A stretch of 64,000 nucleotides of DNA from Shinisaurus crocodilurus. Lineage: Eukaryota; Chordata; Lepidosauria; Squamata; Shinisauridae. Positions 29,905 to 39,230 of this stretch are shown piece by piece; the stretch's first letter is position 1; each line of letters starts with the position of its first letter. The notes beneath the pieces were generated by a model, which saw only the letters and a program-made list of their open reading frames with translations, searched no databases and had not been told where the DNA came from. The stretch lies in contig CM037879.1 in NCBI GenBank assembly GCA_021292165.1, forward strand, positions 281,121,772 through 281,185,771. The letters run 5' to 3'. The position numbers and the translations under genes were made by a program.

Positions 29905-30300
29905 CCAGGTCCTTGGGTTGTTTATCGTGATGTCCGAACCCAGAATTGTAGGTTGTTGTGGGAGAAACAACCCAGACTTGTGTAACCCGTGTTTTGAACA
30001 TTCAGCTCTGACCGGCTGCAGTGGGAGCGATCGGGTGTCAAGAACTAGCATAGGGAAGTGCGACACTGGAGGATTCATTCTTGTTTGAGGTTCAACAGAC
30101 TTTTGACACATTTCTGACTCGATGGCCAGAAGCGGGCTGAGTCGAGGCGGGGGACGGCTTCCAATATTTGCGCAGATTTGGAGCTGGGAATTGCATATCA
30201 CCAGTGCAATTATACTGGGTCGATCCTTTGCTCCATCTAGCTCAGTACTGACCTAGTGTGTACGTCACAACAATCCGTGGTTCGTTAAACTGTAGGTTGT
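29905..30300. mobile_element. Family D remnants
   Basis: GGTTGTTTATCGTGATGTCC, GAACCCAGAATTGTAGGTTG and CAATCCGTGGTTCGTTAAAC resemble the GGGTTATCGTGTTGTCTGAA and GTGGGTTGTT words of the 1.9-2.4 kb palindrome, strongly diverged. A family K-like word, GACTTTTGACACATTTCTGA, is also present. Confidence 0.35.
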
Positions 30301-30332
30301 TGAGAATCAAGCAGGAACGGACATGCTATTTT

Positions 30333-30945
30333 AGGGATGAGCGAAGAATCTGATGAAAGGGTGAAAATCCAACAGATTTTCTTGACTCGTCCCCATGGAT
30401 TTTGTTCTGTCAACCCTGTGCTGGTGCCGACTCGATCTGATGCAAGTCAAGCCAGCGTGCGGACTTCCATTTTTTGAAATGGGCCGTGATTTCCATTTCC
30501 GTGATTTCTTTTCTTAAAAGCTAGAGAAATTTGTGCAAAATTTGGGCCTCTGCTCTGCAATTTGCACAAATTACACAAATCTGCACAAATTGTGGAGTGG
30601 AGGCCTGAAGTTTGCACAAATCTGAAATTAACTGTCAGAAAATTCAAGGTGGCCAAGGTGGATTTCATAGATTTCATAGATTTAATAGAGTTGGAAGGAG
30701 CCTACAAGGCTATCGAGTCCAACCCCCTGCTCAATGCAGGAAACTAGAGGAGGGGTCTCCCATCCGAGTAATAACCAGGCCCGACCCTGCTTAGCTTTCC
30801 ACACTCAGACAAGCTGAGCCAGCAATATGCAGTGAGAGGAGGATGCTTCCATACTTCTCATGTTAAATGCTACAACAAGAACAAGAACGACAACAAGAAC
30901 GACAACTCAACTCTAAATTGAGTCAGCCCCGATTTGTGCGAAAGA
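30333..30945. mobile_element. Family K element, interrupted by a SINE
   Basis: Aligns with 42870-43481: AGGGATGAGCGAAGAATC, AAAATCCAACAGATTTTCTT, GCACAAATCTGAAATTAACT, then, after the SINE at 30661-30824, ATATGCAGTGAGAGGAGGAT and TGCTACAACAAGAACAA. It lacks the right terminus present in the 43 kb copy. Confidence 0.6.
30661..30824 (-). mobile_element. 5S rRNA-derived SINE with CR1 tail, copy 1
   Basis: The minus strand reads GGAAAGCTAAGCAGGGTCGG, GCCTGGTTATTACTCGGATG, GGAGACCCC, which is the internal promoter region of 5S rRNA (box A, intermediate element, box C). It is joined through CTCCTCTAGTTTCCTGCATT to a CR1-like 3' end (GGGGGTTGGACTCGATAGCC). It interrupts family K. Confidence 0.8.
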
Positions 30946-31044
30946 ATTACTGGGTGGGGGGTGGGTGCAGAGAAGGTTATTACAGAGATAAATTTTGTAC
31001 TGGACCACTCTTTAATATTCACTGATGTACCCGCTCTTTTAAAT

Positions 31045-31290
31045 TATTTACCTGCTTCATGGAAATGAACACATGGAAGGGGAAATGGATTCTCTGTGCC
31101 CTTTTGACAGCTAAACGACTGATATTACAAAACTGGAAGGATAAACACTCGCCTCCAATAATGCAATGGATTGAAGACCTTACAATGCTTTCGATATATG
31201 AATGGGTGGCATATAGATAGACACCAACTTCAAACGGATACTTCTTTGGATATTTGGCCTGCTTTTGTTGAAGCCTGTGTATAATTGCTG
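31045..31290 (+). mobile_element. L1/Tx1-like LINE ORF2 C-terminal fragment
   Basis: A frame reads LLTAKRLILQNWKDKHSPPI then MQWIEDLTMLSIYEWVAYR, clearly homologous to 55300-55440. The xKxILxxWKD...xxWIxxL pattern is the conserved C-terminus of L1/Tx1-clade ORF2. Stops are present. Confidence 0.7.
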
Positions 31291-31330
31291 GAAAGTTGTA
31301 TGCATTCCATACAAATCTATGTAACGTATA

Positions 31331-31498
31331 CAGTATTTTTCCATGTATAAGACTATACTTTTCCCTAAAATCGCTAGACTAAAAATTGAGGGTCGTCTTA
31401 TACACGGAAGTAAGCCAAGGAGAGAACCGTGCAGTTGCAAAACTGCCCAGTGGGGGGCGTCTTATACACGGGGGCGTCTTATAGACGGAAAAATACGG
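31331..31498. mobile_element. Family L mariner-like MITE, copy 1
   Basis: CAGTATTTTTCCATGTATAA and the mirrored end CTTATAGACGGAAAAATACGG, with TA on both sides, the target duplication of Tc1/mariner elements. It is nearly identical to 35260-35428. Confidence 0.75.
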
Positions 31499-32343
31499 TA
31501 TTTAAAAAATGAGGGAGGGGAGGAGATGGCGGTGCCCGCAGGTACCACGTTGGGGACCACTTCGCAGGTGCCACTGGAGGTGCCCGTGGGCGGCGGCGCA
31601 TTGGGGACCCCTGCTGTAGACAGCGCAGGGCTCGATGGACCAATATTCTGATTTGGGAGAAGGCAGCTTTATATACTCATGCAGTCTCCTCTTTCCCATA
31701 ACTCTGTTACTGATATCACCGCTGCTCATTATAATGATTGCAATGCAGACGGAATTATATTGTGCTGATCATTTAACAGGCTTGAAAGAACCGTTCATTT
31801 TCTTAGTCAGCAGCGTAACATTTTTTTTTTTTTAAAGGAAGCAAGTTCCTAAAGAACCCAGAAGATATTTACCTACATTCTTGGGTGCCGGAATTAATGT
31901 TTAGCTGCCCGAGGCGACAAAGTACCTCAAATATCGATCAGCCCGTTCATAGTAGTGCAAATATTATGTATATTTTTCATACAATATTGCCAGTCTCCGT
32001 GGCAAATGAACAGAATTAAAGATGTAGACCTTCCACAGAGGATAATGTGGTGCAGCAAAATAGGTTTGAGTGTGAACTGAAGAACCTTTCATTCTCACCA
32101 TATCCCCAGCATACTATGTGGTCTTGGGCAAGCCCTTGTTCTCACAGCTGCTGCCCCCCCCATCTGCAATATCTGGAAAATAATACAAGCCTAAACTAGG
32201 ACATTTTAATGATTGTTGATCTAATGGCTTGGATACTATAAGCGTGTTCAAGAGTATCATTTTAGGCAGGGGTGCAGGCGAGTGATACTTTCCTATGCCT
32301 TCTGATTCAATTCAGTGGCTTGATCCTAAGATAAAGTAACTTA
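31499..32343. other. Unassigned sequence
   Basis: No gene recognised. AT-rich from 31680. A T run lies at about 31821-31834. Confidence 0.35.
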
Positions 32344-32467
32344 GGGCGCAATCCTACGCATGTTTAGATAGAAAAAAAAGTCCTACAATTCCCAGCATGC
32401 CCCAGCCAGCATGCTGGGATTTGTAGGACTCCCCCCCCCCCGTCTAAACATGCCTATGATTGCATCC
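32344..32467. mobile_element. Family B foldback MITE, copy 5
   Basis: GGGCGCAATCCTACGCATG to GATTGCATCC with TTA on both sides (32341-32343 and 32468-32470). The right arm has a 10-C run in place of the usual T run. Confidence 0.75.
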
Positions 32468-32589
32468 TTAAGGAACTTCATGGAAGAAAAGTTTCCCCTC
32501 CCCCCTCCCCTTACAACCTCCTGTGCCCCCCCCCCCCCGCAGAAGCCTGGAGTCCACCAGGTTGGGAAAGACGGATATAAAGGATTACC

Positions 32590-32998
32590 TGTTCCTGCAT
32601 GAACTTGCCTGGATATTAAGATCAGCCTGTGAGCCCCTGTTCTGCGTCCCTCCATCCTCTGAAATGGGTGTCAGAAAGCAGGGCCTGTTTGGTTGTGGCT
32701 CCCTACCTCTACAATTCTCTCCCCAGGAAGCTTTATCTGGCACCATCTGTATTTTCTTTGTGGTGCCAGATGAAAACCTTTTTATACTCATCCTGGCTTT
32801 TCCCCTTGTTTCAGTATGGATATGTGGTTCTATGCTGGCCTTTTAAACCTGCTGCACTGCTTTCGCTTTTAATGTGGTTTTGTCATTCTGTCGTTTAATG
32901 AATTTGTGATATTATTGTTCAGTCATTTGATTCTGTAAGCCGCTCCGGCTGAAGGGCAACTAATAAGTACTCTAAAGAGAATAAAGATTGAACAGAAG
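32590..32998 (+). mobile_element. L2-like LINE 3' end
   Basis: GGCTCCCTACCTCTACAATT, CAGATGAAAACCTTTTTATA and TGTAAGCCGCTCCGGCTGAA follow the order of L2 3' regions (W..LP, then KTxLF, then the CCGC..GG strip). Coding remnants are out of frame. Confidence 0.6.
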
Positions 32999-33078
32999 AA
33001 ACTGCTACCATGGCTCCTAAATAAAATAATTGTTTGGATGCAGCCTAAGTTTTCCTTTGCGCAAGGAAATATGAATTA

Positions 33079-33172
33079 GGGGCGCAATCCTATGCATGTT
33101 TAGACAGAAAAAAGTCCTACAACTCCCAGCATGCTCCAGCCAGCGCTGCTGGGATAACCTAGGATTGCGCCT
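33079..33172. mobile_element. Family B MITE with truncated right arm
   Basis: The left arm is complete (GGGCGCAATCCTATGCATG through the CTACAACTCCCAGCATGC core). The right side is reduced to GCTGGGATAACCTAGGATTG. TTA lies on the left. Confidence 0.65.
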
Positions 33173-33372
33173 TGGGTTATTTATTTCACAGAGAAGAAGA
33201 AGAAGAAAAGACCTCTAATATTCATTCAGCTGATAGTCTGATCTCTCCCCGTACCTATTTGCCTGCCCCACTGTGCTTTCCCAAACCCCTTCTCCTTCAA
33301 CCCCCGAAGTGAAGCTGGCTCTCTGAAATGAAGCCGTAATGGAGTCGTCCATAAAAACCGGCCTTGTTTTCT

Positions 33373-33385
33373 GTTGCCAGGCAAC
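33373..33385. promoter_or_regulatory. RFX X-box-like palindrome
   Basis: GTTGCCAGGCAAC is a perfect inverted repeat of the RFX half-site GTTGCC with one spacer base. It lies in repeat-free DNA and overlaps the splice-acceptor-like sequence of the candidate exon. Confidence 0.4.
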
Positions 33386-33490
33386 CCCATTCCAGCTGCC
33401 ATTGAAGAAATGCTCGGTGGTAGGAAACGGCGGCATTCTGAAGAAGAGCAACTGTGGCAGGCAAATCGATCAAGCCGACTTTGTCTTGCG
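33381..33490 (+). CDS. Candidate internal coding exon, unknown gene
   Basis: A 110-bp stretch with good splice context on both sides. It is preceded by CCTTGTTTTCTGTTGCCAG (pyrimidine-rich tract and AG) and followed by GTAAGACGG (donor). The frame is open throughout and beyond, entering in phase 1 and leaving on a codon boundary. It would encode 36 complete residues, starting NPIPAAIEEMLGG, then a basic cluster RKRRHSEEEQ that looks like a nuclear localisation signal, and ending SSRLCLA. The surrounding 700 bp hold no repeat family. I do not recognise the protein. Chance splice-like signals are common, and the acceptor overlaps an RFX-type palindrome, so this could equally be a regulatory element. 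Confidence 0.3.
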
Positions 33491-33932
33491 GTAAGACGGC
33501 GGCCCGGCTGCAGCACTGCCTTCCCCCACCACCACCTCATTCCGCGGCGTTTTCCGAGCATTTTTTGTTTCTTGGTTTGTTTTCTCTGTGTTTATGACTA
33601 ATCGACAGTAACTGGGTTCCTTTCTTTCCTGGAGTGATTTATAGGAGCCGGGGGGGGGGGAGCGGGGGAAGGTGACAGCCGCGTCTCCCCTTTTCTTACA
33701 GTGCAGGCCTTTAGCCTTTGAGAGGAAGCCGGAGACGGTTGAGTGACAGTGCTTTAATCGAAGCGAAAGCCGGAGAGCGATGGAAGGGGCTCTGAATGTG
33801 ATCCGTCTGCCTTCATTATAAAGAAGAACGTTGGACTTGGTGCTCTTAGGAAGAGAATAGCAGTTTCCTAGAATCTGAAGGAACAAGGCCGACGTTTAAC
33901 CCAATCTTCACTACGCTGGCTTTAAGACAGTT
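33491..33932. other. Repeat-poor sequence downstream of candidate exon
   Basis: No recognised repeat apart from a 10-G run at about 33651. Moderately GC-rich. If the exon is real, this is its downstream intron. Confidence 0.35.
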
Positions 33933-33934
33933 CC

Positions 33935-33976
33935 CGTGCGTGTGTGCGCGTGCGTGCGTGCGTGCGTGCGTGCGTG
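33935..33976. repeat. (CGTG)n microsatellite
   Basis: Tandem CGTG/TGCG units, unusual for their CpG content. Confidence 0.85.
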
Positions 33977-34246
33977 TGGATAGTGTAATTATATGGATGA
34001 GTCACGAGATGACCCTTCTGGAGTAAGGACAGCATGGTCCCAAATATGGAGAACTTTGCAAATTGTGGTCAATTCTGATCAAAACCAAACTGAAATGAAA
34101 TTCTCACCCATCCCTAGGCCATGCGGCCCCCTGGCACGGTTTTCCAGATGGCAGTCCAGCCCCCCCGTGCCAAAGAAGGTTCTCCACTCCTAGTTTAAAC
34201 CAGCTGTGAATCTTGATCAGTTGGACACAACCTGCACGGAGTAGGG

Positions 34247-34381
34247 CAGTGTTCTCCAACCTTGGGTCCCCAGATGTTTTTGGCCTACAACTCCCAGCAT
34301 GCCCCAGCCAGCTACGCTGGCTGGGGCATGCTGGGAGTTGTAGGCCAAAAACATCTGGGGACCCAAGGTTGGAGAACACTG
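34247..34381. mobile_element. Family A hAT-like MITE with perfect 8-bp duplication
   Basis: A 135-bp hairpin with symmetric arms around AGCTACGCTGGCT. It is flanked on both sides by GAGTAGGG (34239-34246 and 34382-34389). Confidence 0.9.
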
Positions 34382-34685
34382 GAGTAGGGTGTTGAGCAGT
34401 TTCCACTGGCCTCTATTACAACTCTCCTGTCCCTCACCATGCCTCCACTTTGCTTGGGATGGCAACGGTTGTCCCACTCCTGTCACGGCAAGACAAATTC
34501 AGATTAAGGGAGGCCCTTTCTGAGCTTCTTCTACGGGAGCATCCGGTAGCTTGTTCTTCCCTAGAAAACTTGGCACAGCTCTATAGCCTGCTTCTCCTAA
34601 GGCTAAGCAGCCTGGCTAAGAATGAGTCCCCCTAGGAAAGATGAAACGGCCTCGCTTGACTTAATTGCCTGAATCGCACCTGGAA

Positions 34686-34687
<2 letters not shown>
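34382..34687. other. Unassigned sequence
   Basis: No repeat or gene recognised. Confidence 0.3.

Positions 34688-34732
<45 letters not shown>
34688..34732. repeat. (AC)n microsatellite
   Basis: Uninterrupted dinucleotide repeat of about 22 units. Confidence 0.95.
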
Positions 34733-34734
<2 letters not shown>

Positions 34735-35257
34735 ATATCCCACCTCCCTAGGAAAGCCAGTAAGAGAAAGGAAAAAGTCTTGAAATGCTGACAGGCAGCA
34801 GTGAAACAGCTTACTGCGTTTCCAAACATAAAAATGCAATGATCTGGAAACCTGCAGCTGTTTCATTTCTGGTTGCCCTGCCGTTGTTTAGAGGCCCTGC
34901 CAGAGAAGATGTGGACAGCTCTAGAGAATGCAAATGCCATGGTAAAGACAGGTGGGGTGAAGCCAGCTGAGAACGGGCAGGCCTTCGCCCTCCCACTTAG
35001 CTGCATCCCATGATTATTCGTCATCCAAGCAGGGTGCAGCAGCAGCACAAAGAGTAAACACAAGAGTAAACAATCTAACTACAAAATGCCTCAAAAACAC
35101 AGCGTCAAGGCTTCAATTAAGCCGGTAAATACAATAAAAACCCACAAGAGCAATAAAGCGGCTGCAGCATCTGAATAAAACTGTCACCACCAGCAGGCTG
35201 CAGCTAGGGAGATAAGAAGGGGAGGCGGGGCCATTCCACCAGCCCTGCTGCACGACT
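34733..35257. other. Repeat-poor sequence
   Basis: No recognised family. Words such as GAATGCAAATGCC and CTTCAATTAAGCCGG may be regulatory but give no firm call. Confidence 0.3.
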
Positions 35258-35259
35258 TA

Positions 35260-35428
35260 CAGTATTTTTCCATGTATAAGACTATACTTTTTCCTAAAAT
35301 TGTTAGACTAAAAATTGAGGGTCGTCTTATACACGGAAGTAAGCCAAGGAGAGAACCGCGCGGTTGCGAAACTGCCCAGTGGGGGGCGTCTTATACATGG
35401 GGGCGTCTTATAGACGGAAAAATACGGG
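35260..35428. mobile_element. Family L mariner-like MITE, copy 2
   Basis: Differs from 31331-31498 at only a few positions. TA lies on both sides. The near-identity of the two copies suggests comparatively recent mobilisation. Confidence 0.75.
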
Positions 35429-35429
35429 T

Positions 35430-35610
35430 AATTTTTCCCCTCTTCCCTCCCCATCCGTTTTTCCTTGTATGTCATGTATTTTTTTTATTGTAAACTTGCA
35501 GGCAGGGACTGTCCCGTTTATGATTATATGTAAGCTGCTCTGTGGGAATCTTTTTGACTGAGGTGTGGGATTAAAAAAAATATATATACTTTAAATAAAT
35601 GAAGCCATCT
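35430..35610 (+). mobile_element. LINE 3'-end-like tail (L2-like)
   Basis: TTGTAAACTTGCAGGCAGGG, ATGTAAGCTGCTCTGTGGGA and a TTAAATAAATG tail look like an L2-type 3' terminus. No coding part. Confidence 0.4.
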
Positions 35611-36074
35611 TTCAGCAAATCCTAAAAATTATGAAACTGCCGTGTACAGAAGTGGGTTTTCAAAGACAAACCTAAATGTGGGAAGAGAAGGAATCGGATG
35701 GATCTTGTGTGTATGTGCGTGTGTGTGTGTATGTGGGGGGGGGGGCATTTCAAAATGTCTTTCATGTTTATGGCCACATTTTCAATACACCCTCACCATT
35801 TGGGTGGACACCTCCCTACTATGTGAAAGATGGGCAATTGTAAGTCATGAGAGTGAAGGGTGCTTGTGTAATAGCAATTTCTTTTGTGGAGATTGCCCAT
35901 TCATTTCAACCAAAGGCCTTCCTCAGGAACACTAGAGCAGATGACATCTCAAATAAATAAATAAATAAATAAAAATAAAATAGAATAACATAAAATAAAA
36001 TAAAAGGCTATTAAAATGAATGCAAGGTGCTAGAACAAATAATAAATATCCAACTTTCAAACAGTAAATACATG
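35611..36074. other. Unassigned sequence with AAAT repeats
   Basis: A (AAAT/AAATA)n tract lies at 35950-36005 and a G run at about 35735-35745. Nothing else recognised. Confidence 0.4.
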
Positions 36075-36190
36075 TTTATTTAAATCATTTATACCCTGCT
36101 TCTCAGCCAGAAAGGCTTCCAAACCACTTATAGTACAATGAAAGGACCGTCGCTACCCTCAGGCTTACCATCTAAAAAGAGCACAAAAGG
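36075..36190 (-). mobile_element. LINE 3' tail fragment
   Basis: ATTTATACCCTGCTTCTCAG then CCACTTATAGTACAATG and CCTCAGGCTTACCATCTAAA, a recurrent vertebrate LINE 3' tail. A related piece is at 45045-45140. Confidence 0.45.
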
Positions 36191-36531
36191 AAAAAGGAAC
36201 GGGGAGGGGAAAGGAAAACATGGAAACTCAAGCACCAGTTGTTTGTGTTTTATGGCTCTTTGACGGACCATCTAATGCAGCCATAGATTGTTGTTCTTAT
36301 CACAACCAACTGGAATGGAAACAACTCAAAGAGAGGAAGAGCCAAAAACGTCTGGTCTCTCAGCTGAGCCGATGGAGTGGCCCCACTTTCTTTCACTCCC
36401 TCTGCTGCAGCCTGATGGAATGGCTGCTGGATGACTGTTGGGGGAGAGGCAAAGTCTGATGAATCTGGCTTCTCAGAAGAAGCGATGGTGGCTAGTGCTT
36501 TCCTTCTCTCCCTCTTCTGCAGCCTGATGGA

Positions 36532-36533
<2 letters not shown>
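36191..36533. other. Unassigned sequence with an internal duplication
   Basis: Two imperfect copies of a segment containing TCTCTGCTGCAGCCTGATGG / CCCTCTTCTGCAGCCTGATGG occur at about 36345-36480 and 36470-36535. Confidence 0.4.

Positions 36534-36563
<30 letters not shown>
36534..36563. repeat. (TG)n microsatellite
   Basis: Uninterrupted dinucleotide run. Confidence 0.95.
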
Positions 36564-36566
<3 letters not shown>

Positions 36567-36654
36567 TACACAGGAGGTGGACTTCCTTAAAGAACAATAT
36601 ATAAATACCAGATTTAAAATGTAGGTGTTTTTTTTTTAATTCAATTGAGCAATA

Positions 36655-36936
36655 CAGTAAAACCTTGGATTGCAAGTAACTTGGTCTGCAAGTGTTTTGC
36701 AAGACAAGCAAATTTTTTTAAAATATAACTTGATAAACAACTGACGTCTTGCAATACAAGTACTGTAGTACGGTCAAGAAAAATGAAGACTTTACTACAC
36801 TATCATTCTTTATTGCAGCTTAAATTAAAAATATGTGTACAAATTTCTTATGGGGAATTTCGCTTTGATATACAAGTGCTTTGGATTACAAGCACGTTTC
36901 CGGAACGAATTATGCTTGCAATCCAAGGTATGACTG
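36655..36936. mobile_element. Family M Tc1/mariner-like MITE, copy 1
   Basis: CAGTAAAACCTTGGATTGCA and the mirror TGCAATCCAAGGTATGACTG are terminal inverted repeats flanked by TA on both sides. The interior includes TTCCGGAACGAATTATGCTTG. No transposase. Confidence 0.75.
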
Positions 36937-37082
36937 TATTATAAAAGGGGAAGGACAGTCCAGCAATGCTCCAGAGAAGACAGGTGGTGCAGTTCTAGTG
37001 CCAAAGCTCAGCCGGTGGTCTGTCCTTATAAGCTGCCTCTCTCAAACAAGAACGGAACTGCACTGGGAAACTCCTGACTCCA

Positions 37083-37450
37083 TAAGAACATAAGAGCTGT
37101 GCGGGCTCAGACCAATCTTGTCCAGCATTCTGTTCCCACAGTGGCCAACCAAGTGCCTGGAGGAAGGACACAAGCACAACTTGAACACGATAGAGACCAC
37201 CCACCCATGTTCCCAGGAACTGGTAGTCAAAGAGGTATACTGTCTCCGATAGTGGAGGTAATATGTAGCCATCACGACTAGTAGCCATTGATAGCCTTAT
37301 CCTCCATGAATTTGTCTAATCCTCTTTTAAAGCCATCCATGTTGACAGCTATAGCCACATCTTGTAGTACCAAATTTCATGGGTTGACGATGTGCTGTGC
37401 GAGGTAATCTCTTTTCGCTGTCCCAGATCTCACTAGCTTCATTGGATGAT
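37083..37450 (-). mobile_element. CR1-like LINE 3' end (CR1-B-like)
   Basis: The minus-strand 3' end is at about 37083 (CATAAGAACATAAGAGC), then GTCCAGCATTCTGTTCCCAC, GGCCAACCAAGTGCCTGGAG, CCATGTTCCCAGGAACTGG and AATCCTCTTTTAAAGCC. More diverged than the 9 and 11 kb copies. Confidence 0.65.
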
Positions 37451-37496
37451 CCTGGGCTCTAGTATAAAGGCCTGGGATAGACTTTTAACGATCTTA

Positions 37497-37616
37497 GGGC
37501 ACAATCCTATGCATGTTTAGACAGAAAAAAGTCCTACAACTCTCAGCGTTCCCCAGCCAGCCATGTTGGGAGTTGTAGGACATTTTTCTAATCTAAACAT
37601 GCATAGGATTGCACCT
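37497..37616. mobile_element. Family B foldback MITE, copy 7
   Basis: GGGCACAATCCTATGCATG to GCATAGGATTGCACCT with TTA on both sides (37494-37496 and 37617-37619). The arms carry CTACAACTCTCAGCGTTCCC. Confidence 0.8.
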
Positions 37617-37654
37617 TTAATGTCTGGGATTGCCTACATGGACATTTAAGAACA

Positions 37655-37748
37655 TCATTTGAGGCTCTTCAGGTGCCTCCATCAAATGAGGCAAAGCAGG
37701 TGGCTACAAGAGATAGGACCTTTTCAGTGGTGACACCCATTTGTGGAA
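37655..37748 (+). mobile_element. L2-like LINE, left segment
   Basis: CTACAAGAGATAGGACCTTT and CAGTGGTGACACCCATTTGT correspond to the L2 ORF2 C-terminal block. It continues at 38710 when the intervening insertion is removed. The last 17 bases are the target duplication of that insertion. Confidence 0.65.
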
Positions 37749-37934
37749 ACTTCAAAATAGGGACAATGATACTAATCCTGACCAAAGGAAAATCCAGAAG
37801 ATAAAAAGTCAAGGATGAAAAATATCTAAGAGGTGTACTTAATAAAAATTCAAAAAGCGGCACAATGTTAAATTTAAAATGTGTATTACAAAAGATCTAT
37901 ATTACAAAATAGTAAACATAATATAAAAGAAATA

Positions 37935-38182
37935 CAGTCATGACTTGGATTGAGAGCATAATTCGTTCCGGAAACATGCTTGTAATCCAAAACACTCTTA
38001 TATAAAACGAAATCCCCCCCAAAAAAATTGTACAGAGCTTTTTAATTTAAGCCATACTACAGTACTTGTATTGCAAGACGTCACTTGTATATCAAGTAAA
38101 AAATAAATAAATAAATATTTAAATTTTGCTTGTCTTGCAAAACGCTTTCAAACCAAGTTACTTGCAATCCAAGGTATTACTG
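37935..38182. mobile_element. Family M Tc1/mariner-like MITE, copy 2, nested
   Basis: Opposite in orientation to the 36655 copy, with TA on both sides. It interrupts the left arm of the Penelope-like insertion. An internal (AAAT)n stretch replaces part of the middle. Confidence 0.75.
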
Positions 38183-38309
38183 TATATCTACAAAAAGAAC
38201 ACAAAATTTACAAGCCTCGTTGGTTCAATCTTGTAAAAAACTTTTCTCTGACTTTTTTCAAAAGCCAAACGCGTTTCGGCTTTTAAGGACTGTTTTTATT
38301 ATTGTTTCC

Positions 38310-38352
38310 AAGCCACTGAGGAAGGCCGTTTGTGCTGAAACACGTTTGGCTT
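38310..38352 (+). ncRNA. Hammerhead ribozyme-like core
   Basis: Order of parts: AAGCCA (38310-38315), CTGAGGA (38316-38322, fitting the CUGANGA box), a weak stem II (GGC 38324-38326 with GCT 38334-38336), GAAA (38337-38340), a minimal stem III (AC/GT around 38340-38345), U as cleavage-site base (38346), then TGGCTT (38347-38352), which pairs perfectly with AAGCCA to close stem I. Penelope-like elements are known to carry type I hammerheads with minimal stem III. Activity is not implied: stem II is weak. Confidence 0.5.
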
Positions 38353-38692
38353 TTGAAAAGAGAAAGGAAGAATGTAACAAAGCTATGGTGACCCAGCTCA
38401 TGAAATTCAAGCAACAACATCTGCATATAAAACTACTCATTGTCAATTAAGAGCTTTGGAGTCAGCCAAAAGTTTGTTACAAGATTGAACCAACGAGGCT
38501 TGTAAATGTTGTGTTCTTTCTGTAGGTATATGATTTATTTCCTTGTATATTATATTTCTTTATATTATGTTTACTATATTGTAATATAAATCTTTTGTAA
38601 TAAACATTTTAAATTTAACATTGTGCCGCTTTTTGAAATTTTTATTGAGTACACCTCTTAGATATTTTTCATCCTTGACTTTTTATCTTCTG

Positions 38693-39025
38693 GACACCCA
38701 TTTGTGGAACATGCTTCACAGAGAGGCTCAGGTGGTGCCTACATTATGGTCTTTCCGACACCAGGTGAAGACGTTTTTATTCTCCCAGGCATTTTAAGAA
38801 CTATTTTTAGTGCTTGATTTTATTCTGCTGGTGGTTTTAATTTGGTTTTACTGTATGTGCTGAGTTGGTTTTATTCTTTGCTGCAGGTTTTATCTTGGTT
38901 TTTATTCTGGGCTGTTTTTGTTTTTATTTTTAATGCTTGTATTTATGTTTCTAGTGTATTGTACACCAGCCAAAGAATTTTGGTTATTGAGCAGTTTCAA
39001 AGCACAGCAAATAAATAAATGAAGT
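38693..39025 (+). mobile_element. L2-like LINE, right segment and 3' end
   Basis: Begins with the 17-bp duplication. It then has GCTTCACAGAGAGGCTCAGG, GTGAAGACGTTTTTATTCTC (KTFLFSQAF-like codons), a T-rich 3' UTR, and GAATTTTGGTTATTGAGCAG followed by AAATAAATAAATG. It is the continuation of 37655-37748. Confidence 0.7.
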
Positions 39026-39044
39026 AAGCATGCGGGTCCCAATT

Positions 39045-39230
39045 CAGATCAGGACCACCACACGCAGGTAGGGAAGGATTGGTGCCATTGCTGCCAATTG
39101 AAGGTTTCTCTCTCTTTTTTGAGCTACTGCTTGGGTGGGGGGATTTAGTGCTGGAGGTAGCTGAATGAGAAGATATAATAATTCACTACCCGCATGCAGT
39201 GGTCCTGATTCAGATCAGGGGCTCATGAGC
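39045..39230. mobile_element. Family H TIR element
   Basis: CCAATTCAGATCAGGACCAC and the mirror GTGGTCCTGATTCAGATCAG enclose about 150 bp, with inner mirrored CACGCAGGTAG/CTACCCGCATG. A non-autonomous DNA transposon of unknown superfamily. Confidence 0.55.

Larger units (their letters stand above)
37749..38692 (+). mobile_element. Penelope-like element remnant with inverted terminal arms
   Basis: A 944-bp insertion into an L2, flanked by a perfect 17-bp duplication (GACACCCATTTGTGGAA at 37732-37748 and 38693-38709). The left arm (37796-37932 and, beyond a nested MITE, 38183-38255) is the inverted copy of the right arm (38478-38692), with shared words such as AAGCGGCACAATGTTAAATT and ACAAGCCTCGTTGGTTCAAT. 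Inverted or partial terminal copies, a long target duplication and a hammerhead-like core (38310-38352) together suggest a Penelope-like retroelement reduced to its terminal repeats. No reverse transcriptase remains. Confidence 0.6.
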
